NCBI GenBank assembly: GCA_024734495.1
Contig: JALMQS010000310.1
Location: 118,706-182,705 of the forward strand
Length of the DNA stretch: 64,000 nucleotides
Direction: 5' to 3'
Origin: Forficula auricularia
Taxonomy: Eukaryota > Arthropoda > Insecta > Dermaptera > Forficulidae
Below, in pieces: positions 33,918 through 45,900 of this stretch; the first letter of the stretch is position 1, and each line of letters begins with the position of its first letter. Under the pieces are notes generated by a model, which saw nothing but the letters and a program-made list of their open reading frames with translations, had not been told where the DNA came from and ran no database searches. The position numbers and the translations under genes were made by a program.

Positions 33918-36900
33918 TTATAATTTAGTTTTAATATATTTGGGTAAAGGTTGGCTTGAAATTGTAATTCCTTTTTGATTATTAGGCATAAAGGGCCAGA
34001 GAACAGAGGGCAGTTGAATCGGGTCTTTTTTCTTTTCCGGCTGGCAATTTTCTATAATTGCCATTATCATTCGCGGAATAGCACAGGCTGTACCATTTAC
34101 AGTGCAACAATATTCATTTGTATTGGAATCTTCGGTATCGACCTAAAAAAAAAAAATTTATTAATTATTTATTTGATCAGAAAAACCATGAAAATTTATT
34201 GACATGTATGTAATTTAAACACACATGTTTTGTTTTGATTCAATCACATAATTCATTTTTATTTATAACTACCTGTTAATAGGTAGTTTAATTGAAAAAA
34301 AATATATTTACATTACACACACACCTGCGAAAAATTACTTTAATTAAAAGAATAAATAAAGTTATGTGAAGATTACAAATGAAGAAGTTCTTGGAAGAAT
34401 CGGAGAAAGAAGAACCTTGTGGAAGAGTCTGAAGAAGAGAAGAGGTCAGATGATGGGGCACACACTGAGACATGGGGGACTGCTTAGGGGGAGGGGGGAA
34501 AGAAAAGGGGAAGGGGAAGACCCAGATTAGAATATTTCAACGAAATAATTGGGGATATGGGATGCCAGACATTTAGAGAGGTCAAACAGCTGGCGGGGAC
34601 AGAGTCGAGTGGAGACGGATTGTTGCATCAAACCAGTCTTAGGACTGTATACTCAATGATGATGATGATGATGTGAAGATGAAACCCTGACAGATCGATT
34701 TCTCAACCCCAAAACTTCCTAATTCGTGATTTTCCTCGAAAGAGTCGTTTCCGAAAAACCGATTCTATAAAGGATGTTTCTTAATCAGACGTCGGCAACC
34801 TATGACCATTTGATAATTTTAACTGACCCATTTGAAAAAAAAAAAATTACCTCTAATTTTCCAGCAGGTATTTAGAAATCACTAATTTATATATCATATA
34901 TACAGGGTGATTCACGATCGATGGCACGTTAGACGTTTATTGAAAACGGAACCCAGGATTTTTCTGAAAATTTAGCACCTTACATTTTCTTACCTGTTCT
35001 ATCGATCTAAAATATTTTCAAGAATACGAAGTTTCGGCTTCCATCGAAAAGTCGTAGCAACTTTATTTTTTTAAATGGAACACCCAATATATAAACACGT
35101 TTTTAGAACCGCCCTTTTATTAAAATACTTTTTTGTTAATATTGTCCTATAGCTTATCTCTATCGGTTTCTGAGATAAAAAATAATTTGTGTTAAATATG
35201 GTCCAAAACATGGCCCTAATTAAACTTAAATAAATTAGTGCTCTCAATTCATGAAAAATTGATATTTTGGTGGTAGTTTAGATACACCCGAAGTATTTAA
35301 TTTAGGCCAAGAAATCGACTCCATATTATACAGGGTATGCTAGGATTACTATTATTTCCGTTATTCATAAAAGGGGTCAAAAGTTCGTTTTTTCAAATGA
35401 GAACCCCCATATATTACTCAATAAATTAAAAGTCGAAGAAAAAGGCTTTACTAGGTGTGCGGGTTAATAATGTCCCTTTTTTCTAACAGATGGCATTTCG
35501 GTATTTTTCCACCAAACTCATCCAAATATTTTTTTGGTTTTATAGTGTTGGTAATCACCTTTCAAACGGCATATAACATGTCAACATTCGGTTCATTTGT
35601 GTATGAGATATTGGCTTGTAAACATGGCGGATTTTGTGCCGAAAAAGAGCATTTGCGGGAGGTGATGTTGCACTATTTTTTAATGAAGAAATCGGCTGCG
35701 GAAACGGCTCGTATTCTCGGGGGAGTTTATGGGGACCATGCTCCATCTGAAAAAATCTGCCAACGTTGGTTTGGACGGTTTCGAAGTGGTGATTTTGATG
35801 TGAACGACAAGGAGCGGCCTGGACAGCCGAAAAAGTTTGAGGATGCTGACCTGGAGGACTTGCTGGCAGAAGATCCGCGCCAATCGCAAGGAATGCGCTA
35901 CAGACAACAATTGATCAATTTGAATCATGCATTGATCGAAAAACGGCCGCAATGGGCTCGAAGACATGGACGTGTCATTTTGCTCCACGACAACGCTTCG
36001 TCGAACACCGCCAAATCGACGAAAGAAACCATCAAAGCGCTCGAATGGGAGGCCCTACCCCACCCGCCCTACTCTCCAGACCTCGCTCCATCGGATTACC
36101 ACCTCTTTAGGTCAATGGCACACGGATTGGCTGACCAGCACTTCGCTAATTACGAAGAAGTGGCAAAATGGCTCGAATCTTGGCTCGCCTCGAAAGGGGA
36201 GAAATTCTACTGGGAGGGGATACACAATTTGCCGGATCGTTGGTCAAAATGTGTAGAATCCGATGGTGCATACTTTGAATAAACCACTTTTGCCAGTTCT
36301 GAAAAAATTTGTGTTTTCCTCATGCCGAAAAAAGGACATTATTAACCGGCACACCTAGTAAGACGATATATCATGTCCCTATACCTAAAACATCAAGTTT
36401 TCTTAATAAAGCCGCTTTTTCGTGAAAAATTACATTTTAATGAATTTAATTTTAACTAACCATGGAAATATCAAGCTTATGACAGTTTGTTGACTATTTA
36501 TAAGTAACTTATAAACAGTTTATTGAGGGTGTTCAAAATAATCTACCAAAATGACCGCAAAAATTGATTATTCAAACGAAGTTCTTATGAAATTATTTAT
36601 TTTGTACTATATTGAATAATCAATATTTGCGATCATTTTGGGAGATTTAAAAAAATAAAGTTGCTACGACTTTTCGATGGAAGCCAAAACGTCACATCAC
36701 CAGCCACAATTACGCTAAATTTGCCAGCTTCTTAGCATTGGTACTAATATAATATAATACATATTGTTATTATTTCCTCAATAGAATTTATCTTAAGACG
36801 GTATTGAAATAAAAATAGCCTCTGACCCGAAAAGTCAAATTAACTGTCACATTTTGCTTGATTTTGACCCGTAGCCAAAAAAGGTTGCCGATACCTGTTC

Positions 36901-39900
36901 TAAATTGATGCGAAATATTTAAAAGGGTGATTTTTCAGCAAAAATTAAGGGGGGTCTTTCATATAATTTTTTATTCAAACCCCCTCTCCCTCCAAGTTTC
37001 AGCCCTCTAAAGTTAAAAGAAGAAAATTGTTTTTATCTAATACAGCGGAAGCGGGCCGAAGGCCCGGCTCACCTAGCCCCTGGCGGGGTGTAAAATCGAA
37101 TTTTTTTTTATAAAATTTAAAAAAATAGTTGCTTTATCAAAGAAATATAAAGCAACTATCTAACAATGAGATAGGAAAGTGTAATTATTAACTAATCAAT
37201 TTTGTTTATTTTTATTGTTGACATTGTTAATTATAATTTTTATTTATATAGAGAGAAGATAGATATCCACTATGGAAGAATTTAGAAGAATGAAATTTGG
37301 CAGATAACTGATGCTAATAAAATGACAGTTTTTGACGATTCACAACTATAAAAATATTTGTCCATATGACTTAAATTGACACCAGACTACTTGATTTTTT
37401 TAACAAATAATAACAAATCTATGAATTTATGTGTAAAGGGTTTGAGTTAGGAATTGCAATCATTGGAAGGCGTGCGGGATCCCGCACCAGCATATAATAT
37501 ATTGCGATTCAGAGAGAGTTTTTTTGTCTCGAGGGTGTGAGCTGACTGCCCGGAAAGTTCGACTCCTGAGGGGATGAATCTCATCTGATATCGCAATTTA
37601 ATAATATTTCTACTAAAATCTTGGAATTTGTCCTAAAGATTAAATTCTTACTCTGTATAAATATATTTATGTAGGAATCGCGCCAAGCCAAGTTGGTCCG
37701 AGCCAGTTTTTCCCCTCCGTTAAATGAACATCATCTGAAGCCCCTACTGCCTCCCCAACCCATGCCCAAGGGCGGATCCAGGGGGCGGAGGGGGCGACCG
37801 CCTCCCCCCCCCCCATAGAGGCCTGTGCCTGGCAAAATTTTTTGTAAAAAAACATTTATTTTTTAAAAAATTTTTAAAATTTTAAATAAAGTTCTATGTG
37901 TGTGTGTGGGGGTCTCTGCCCCCCCCCCCCCCCGCTTGGACAATTCGATCGCGCCACACTTTCGAGATAAAAAGTAGATCTTATATACATCGGGCACCTT
38001 ATATATATATACATATATACATTCTCCCCCCCCATAAAAAATTCCTGGATCCGCCCTTGCCCCTACCGCTATGAGCGACAATCCTTCGCAGCCCCCTGAC
38101 TGGTTGCCCGTCAATCTGAGAAGCAGTCTGGCAGATCTTCACAGTCTGTTCATTGCTAAGTTTCATTAAGATTTCAGCGCAGCCCCCCCAAGTAAGCAAG
38201 CGCCCTCCAGTGCCAACTACCCCACCCTGTGGGCCCCCCCCACCCCAGTCAGCTCGCTGCAACTCACCAGCCGAAAAACCAGCACCTTAGCAGATTTTAC
38301 CAAACCGATCACCGCCAAGATATCGAAGGTTTTCGACGCACTCTCAGAGGGAAGAGCTAGCTTCCCATTCCAACCCCTCCAGCTGCGCGCGCACACCCCC
38401 TCTCGCCAACGTCAGAATAGTCGCCTCACGAGCTTTTAAACGAATTACCACCCCCATTTCGCCGCCGCTTGAAAAAGCCAACTCCCTGATTGGTCGCAAT
38501 TTCTAAAGACATTTACACCACTGGTATAAAGATTTCCTCGCCGATCATTTCAAATCAGTTTTTTTTTTTATAATGATATTGAAGAGAGCAAGAAGAAGTT
38601 GCACCAAGAAGGTACAACCTCTGAAGTCCGTGGTGGACCCTTGTAACGTGAAGATAAGGGGAGATTTAGGGATTGGGTAGCAGTCGAAGGTATCTGTCCC
38701 CCGCCAGCTGTTTGACCTCTCTAAATGTCTGGCATCCCATATCCCCAATTATTTGGTTGAAATACTCTAATCTGGGTCTTCCTCCTTTTCTTTCCCCCTC
38801 CCCCTCCAAGATATCCCTAAGCAGTCCCCCATGTCTCAGTGTGTGCCCCATCATCTGACCTCTTCTCTTCTTCAGACTCTTCCACAAGGTTCTTCTTTCT
38901 CCGATTCTTCCAAGAACTTCTTCATTTGTGGATGCTGGTCTTGAAAGATTGAAGGTTATAAGTAGCTGGAAAGACGGTCAGGGGAAGAGAGTTCCAGTCT
39001 CTAGATGTCATAGGGATAAATGAATTGGCGAATGCGTTTGTTCGATTAGTATCTAGTTTAAGCGCGTAGGGGTGTTGAATTTTAGAAAATCGTGAAGCCT
39101 TTGGTGGGATATCGATAAAGGGAGTTCTATCAGTTTAATCAGTGTAAAGCATATTATCAGAGCGTAAAGTATATTATCAAAGTGTATAAGTTTATCAGAT
39201 TATCAGTGTTAAGATCCCAAGTGCAAGTTAACAGTTTACCTTTACTCAAGACACAATACATGAACATCTCCAGTTTTATAAAGCATTTTGTTATCATTAT
39301 TTAAAACGCATTAAATAAACCAATATTATTGAATCTTTCTTCACTTGGTCAAAGTCACACAAGAATATCCCTACATTTATATAAAATAATTGCTCATTTA
39401 ATAGTGTAAAATGCATAGTAAATTAATTTCCATACCATAATATTTAATCGTTTAGCTTGGAAATCGGTACAATCGCTTGCACTAGAAATTTCAAAATAAT
39501 TTTGTTGCGATGGCAGCCAAGCTTCAATGTCATATTTGCGATAAGCGGCGGCGCCGAGCTCATGCGGGGGCATATCCAAAATGCGACAGTGCAAGCCCAG
39601 TTCACTGAACAGCTCCTCTTGAATGTTACGAAACTCCTCCAGGGTAGATGAGGATTCCCCTTGGGCGGTCACAGCGAACATTTCCACTTTATAAAATTGG
39701 TGCACTCTATAAAAACATATAACACAAGAAGTATATTAATATAAGGGACAAAATGAAAATGGAAAACGACATAATAGATAGAATAGAAAGGAAGAGATTA
39801 ATATGGTATGGACACCTCAAAAGAATGCCGGAAGATAGGTGGCCTCATAAAATATGGACCTGGATGCCCACGGAAAGACGGAGGAGAAGAGGAAGACCGA

Positions 39901-42900
39901 GACGAACGTGGAAGCAGGGAGTAGATGAGGCAATGACCAGTAGGCAACTATGGTACAAGAACAAGACATTCTGGATAGAGAGAATTGGCGTGTTGGATGC
40001 GGAAAACGGCGCATGCTGTAGAACAAACAGCTTTATTATTTCAAGTATATTAATAGAGTGTATAAAAATCAGGTATGTAGCCAAAATTTGTTTTTCTAGA
40101 AAAAAAAATCTATTTTATAAAAATAATTGGAGAAAAAAATAGTGGGAAAATTAGGTACATAATTTTGTAGATATTCGTGAAAGAAGTTCACAATCCCGCT
40201 CACCTAGAGCCGTACTAATAATAAATTTAAATTTTATAAAACTAGTCGAAATTTATTTTTTGATTTAAATAATTAAGTACCTGGAGCCACCGAGAGATAT
40301 ATATACCGGGTGAGTTTTTTATTTTGAGTTAGGGCCGGTTGTATGTCGCAAAGTAAATCCTTTTTACCACTAACAAACGGTAGATGGTAAATGAAGGGGC
40401 TGGGATGGCCAATCAGATGACAGGAACTTTTAGGGCCTGTCATCTGATTGGCTATCCCAAGTCCTCCATTTACCATCTACCGTTTGTTAGTGGTAAAAAG
40501 GATTTACTTTGCGACATACAACCGGCCCTTAGTCTTCATAATTGAAAAACAGGGCATTATATGGAACAAAGTTTCAAATAAAAGATTGTTTATATCGAGG
40601 GGGAAACTAAAGTACGCTATTGTTTGTCGACCTAGGTCAAGCTTTCAAGGGTATTTCAAGGTCAACTTTTGTTTTTTAAATGGAACTCTAAGGGCCGGTT
40701 GTATGTCGCAAAGTAAATGCTTTTTACCACTAACCAAGGTAGATGGTAAATGGAGGGGCTGAACTTTCAGTGCCTGTCATTTGATTGGCCATCTCAGTCA
40801 CTCCATTTACCATCTACCTTGGTTAGTGGTAAAAAGCATTTACTTTGCGACATGCAACCGGCCCTAAGAGAGCCCAAAAAGTGGCCATTTTTCAGCGTTT
40901 TTTTGATTTAAGTACTTGTTGACGATTTGAAATGGCTTCATTTAAAATTCTGAAAAACTTCCTCAAAATTCTATTCTCTCCTCATCAACGACATATAAAA
41001 ACAAATTTGATATCCTATGTATTTTGAATGATTTTATTGATATTTTAAGCAGTTGTTATGATAAAAAAATTTATAGTTTTTTCCAATTTAACTTTATCTA
41101 CTCTTATTAAACGAGCGAGAATTGTATATATATACCTGGTGAGTTTTTTTTATCTTGAGACAGTCTTATAATTCAAAAACAGTGCATTATATGGAAAAAA
41201 GTTTCAAATACAAATTTATTTATGTCAAGGGGGAAACTAAACTGCGCTATTGTTTGTCGACATAGAACAAGCTTTCAAGGGTATTTAAATGTCAAGTTCT
41301 GTTTTTTAAATGGAAACCTATATTTTTCTATACTTCTACTTAAAATAAATGAACAACTTTCATAAGAACTATTTTTTTATACAACATCAAATAAACAAAA
41401 TACATGAATCAATTAAATCTCAAAAAAAATTTCTTAATAATTATTTTTAACAATTATTTAACTTAATTATCAAATAATAATGATTAAATAATTAATTATT
41501 AAATAAATAATTTAATAATTTTTCGACACTGTTCTGAGACATTCCAGAGTGTATCGCAAGTCTTCTGGATGAATTCCAGTTCCAATTTTCTTATTTGGGC
41601 CTGTTCGAGTTCCTTCGTGGCCTTTACATTTACTGTTTTTTTTTAACAGATTTTACAACACAATAAAATGAAGCTTGTGAGGGTGTATCAAGAAAACGCT
41701 CGGTATTCATTTCAATGTCAGCCCCATAACTCTTCTTCCACATTCACCGCATAAATTAAAACCATTTTAATTCTGTCTTCAACAAAAAAATGCTCCATTT
41801 TTATCTACTCTTATTAAACGAGCAAAAATTGTATATTTTATATATTTGTATCTTGGTTCTATTTTGAAAATGGCCCTACCGATTTTGATGAAACAAAATC
41901 TATTATCAAGTTTTGAGGATGAAAAAACGATCTGGCTAGGTCTGGACCTCATCAAAATTCATCTTAATTGATTTTTTCTTAATTAAAGTAATTATTGATA
42001 GATGAAAATCTCAATAAAAAAAAATGATTCGGCGGAAGTCGTATTAGAACCTGGGACCTCTTACACTCTAGCATTGGACTACAGAACTATTTTAAAAATT
42101 CTTGCTTTTTACTTATACTAAAATGAATATTTTTGAATTAGACTTTATTATAAGTGTGGAAATAATTGAATATATTATATATAGCTATGTATTTAATAAA
42201 TAATTTTATGTTTTTATTTCAGATCCTATACGATTATTTTTTTTATTATTATTTTCTTATGTATTTTTTATAATGTTTATCAATATGAACGAATGTGGGC
42301 AAATTGGTGTACGAGTAAACAAATATACACATAATATGTGGACCATTAGAAAGATAGAAATGCAAAAACTGGGTCGGGGGTGGGGATGGATGTGGGGGGT
42401 GCAGGAGGTGGGGTGCAGTTGTGGGGGTTCGGGGGTGGGAGGGGCGGTTGGAGTGGGGTGGAGTGGGGGTGCAGTGTTGGGGGCGAGGTGTATGGTTTCG
42501 GGAAGGGGGTGTGGGGGTCAGGGTTACCGAGCATCGCTCGGTGCCTCCAGGTACTTTTTATTATTGTAATACAATATAACTATTTACTGGAATGAAACGA
42601 GAAATAATCTTTTTAAACTCATGAAATTTAACTAGTTCTATTAAGTAGAAAATAATCTCTTAAATCTGAGTATAACGAAGATTTAATATTATTATAAACA
42701 CTTATTTTTCATTGTTGTGACTTTTCAATTTAATAATATTTATTTAATAATTAATTATTATTTGATAATTAAGTTAAATAATTGTTAAAAATAATTATTA
42801 AGAAATTTTTTTTGAGATTTAATTGATTCATGTATTTTGTTTATTTGATGTTGTATAAAAAAATAGTTCTTATGAAAGTTGTTCAGTTTTTTTTGTAGAT

Positions 42901-45900
42901 TAAGTAGACGTATAGAAATATATAGGTTTTCATTTAAAAAACAGAACATGATCTCGAAATACCCATGATAAGCTTGTTCTAGGTCGACAAACAATAGCGC
43001 AGTTTAGTTTCTCCCTTGACATAAATAAACTTGTATTTGAAACTTTTTTCCATATAATGCACTGTTTTTGAATTATAAGACTGTCTCAAGATAAAAAACT
43101 CACCAGGTATATATATACAATTTTCGCTCGTTTAATAAGAGTAGATAAAGTTAAAATTATGGAAAAAACTATTAATTTTTTTATCATAACAACTGCTTAA
43201 AATATCAATAAAATCATTCAAAATACTTAGGATATCAAATTTGTTTTTATATGTAGTTGATGAGGAGAGAATAGAGGATTTTTTGAGTAAATTTTTCAGA
43301 ATTTTAAATGAAGCCATTTCAAATCGTCAACAAGTACATCAAAAAACTCTGAAAAACGGCCACTTTTTGGGCTCTCTGACAAAATTTTTTTTAAATTCAG
43401 AATAGAAAAAATATAGCAAATGAATTAAATGAATTATTTTTGTTTACCTGAAAATGCCTTTTTCTTCAGCAATTTTCGAAGTTTCAGCTCGAAAACAACG
43501 CGACACGGCTACTAATCGCAATGGCAAGTCTTTCTTCTGGAATTTCTTGTTGGACAAATACCCGCCGATAGCCATCTCTGCTGTCCCGGATAAGCAAATA
43601 TCCGACTCGTGCAAGTTCTGGTCTAATCGAAAAACCTGTGTCCGGGGCAGGGGAAATAATAATAAGTTATTATTTAAATAAATACAAATCTTTTAATAAA
43701 AAAAAAAAAAAACAATCTTCAAACGTTTATTAAAACACCAAACGTTTCGAGGGAATTTCTTTCTCTCTTTATCAATGGAATTTGAATAAATTGAAAAAAA
43801 AAAGTTGCTGGTTAAATTCAAATATGACCCTTGGTGGTCTGCGAGGCTTCTTTTTTTGTGAAAATGATGAGAGAAGGAGTTACACCAAAAAGGTGCGACC
43901 CCTAAAAGGCCTGGGTTGGCACCTCCATCGAGAAGAAGAAGAAGAAATAATTTTTATGGGCTGTGAGGGGGTCGAAGATATCTGTGGATACGGGTCTTAA
44001 ATAGCTGAAGGTTATAAGTCGCGGGAAAGATGGTGGCAGGGAGCGAGTTCCAGTCTCTGGAGGTCATAGGGATAAAAGAGTTGGCGAAAGCGCTTGTTCG
44101 ATTTTTATCCAATTTGACAGCGAAGGGGTGCTGAGCGTTCGAAAATGGCGTGTTTCTCGTAAAGAGGGCTTCAGGGGGGATAATTGATTTCAGCTCGACT
44201 GAACAGACACCGTGATAGTATCTGTAGTACAGGGACCAGTGTGGGAACGGCGTTCCGCTCCACTACACCCCTGAATTTTATCCCTGAATTCTAGTGAGAG
44301 TTTGAGTCGAATGATATGTTTGGGAGGTTTCTGTCGACGGGCCTAGAAATAAGGCAACACTGAGTTTTCACTGCATTGAAGTTAACTAAGTTTTGGGATT
44401 CCCAGTTTTTAAGTTTGCATAAGTCTAAATTAATTGTGGAGGCAATGTCTGCACGGTTTTTATGCGATGCAGGGGCGTTATGTAAGGTGCTGTCATCTGC
44501 GTAACAATGTACCGTCTTCTCTACCTTTTTCTTTCCCCCACCCCTCTGGAGGTGAGAGGTCGTCCTTGTCTGTCTACCAAGTTCAGTTTACTCTGATTCG
44601 TCATTGAGCGTACTCACTTTCTTGCTTATCTTTCCTTATCCTTAATTGATTTACCTAAGACAACCCTTGCTCACTCTTAATTCCCTACTCTCTCGGATCT
44701 GACCCCTGTTATTCTCCTGGACAATTCTCTCTCGTCACCCGAACCTGCTTCTTATCTGTTTCTTTCTCTCCTTACAAAACACCCTGCCACGTACCACCTG
44801 CCTTTCTCCCGAAACCGACCTTGCGCTCTTTAAGCCTTCTCGATACCACCATTGGCATGAATAGAATCATTCATTGTATTTATTTATCCCTTTATAATAA
44901 AGGCGAAAGAGATTTTATATATGAAGTGTTATTTATTTGAGACATTTCACATACGCCCGGTTTAACTACAATTCTACCCATTATATCCGGCACAGCCCCT
45001 ATTACCTACAGTCCACTAACATCAACCCTTATAAATCCCCTTTTTGGATTTATTCAGTTGCGTGTAGTGAATATAAAGCAACTATAGGTATATAATATTT
45101 TGAAAAATGGAGAATGATACAAATTTTCTTGGAGATGAAATTATAACATGAATAAAAATAAAAAATATAAATATATAGGAAAATAAATGTTTGATAAGTA
45201 TTAAAAAACACAATCCATATCTGACGTTTAGTTAATTTAATTTTTGTTGTTTACAATTTAGGTCATTTCATCGAAATTGTCGATAATTTATTTAAGATTT
45301 TGAGATTAGAAAAGTTAAAATTGTGTCCCAGGTTATAGCCCAAGAGCCCACGACGGCCAGACCTTCGTTATTTTATAAAAGCTGAAAGTTTTTCTGTGCA
45401 TGTCCCCTATACAGGTAAGAACGACCAGCGACTATAGAGTTTGGGTTGTGGTTACTTTGGCAGGTAACAGGTAATAAAGGTGTATAAAATAGTACTTTAA
45501 ATTCGTTAAAGTATAAAGCTCAATTTTTATATTTTCTTCGGGATAACTTTAGAAATCTCGTCATCCATTGCCGGACACTTATGACAGTTGCTACCCCTGC
45601 CAGACACCCCTAAACTTTAATAAATTATAATTATACTTTCGTTATAATATAAAAGATAAATTTTATATATGTTACTTGGCGACCTATAAAAAAATGTTAC
45701 CTCAATAGGCGGACAGTTTTAATGGTTTTTACATAGATTTTTGACATTTCGGTTATTATTGATAACCATTGGTGAAGACATGGAGGAATCGACTTAAAAT
45801 CAAAAATAACCATCGATTCTTATCTAATACTAGAGGAATAACCTTATTGCATTCCATTTTTGTTGTTTTGACTATTAATGGCAACCTCTACTGAAAACGT

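Larger units (their letters stand above)
34786..36897. mobile_element. hAT-type element hosting a foldback and a mariner
   Basis: Ends CAGACGTCGGCAACC and GGTTGCCGATACCTG; flanks TTCTTAAT (34,778-34,785) and TTCTAAAT (36,898-36,905) agree in 7 of 8 bases. No hAT transposase is left. Inside, a palindrome whose arms include aagtcgtagcaacttta (35,049-35,066) and its inverse (36,657-36,675) surrounds the mariner copy. Confidence 0.7.

Noticed and set aside
42273..42595. Glycine-rich proteins on either frame
   Set aside because: Translations of the G-rich low-complexity block; no start context, exon or homology.
44526..44930. LTR or viral leader
   Set aside because: Pyrimidine-rich with an AATAAA-like signal, but no terminal repeats, duplication or coding part could be shown.
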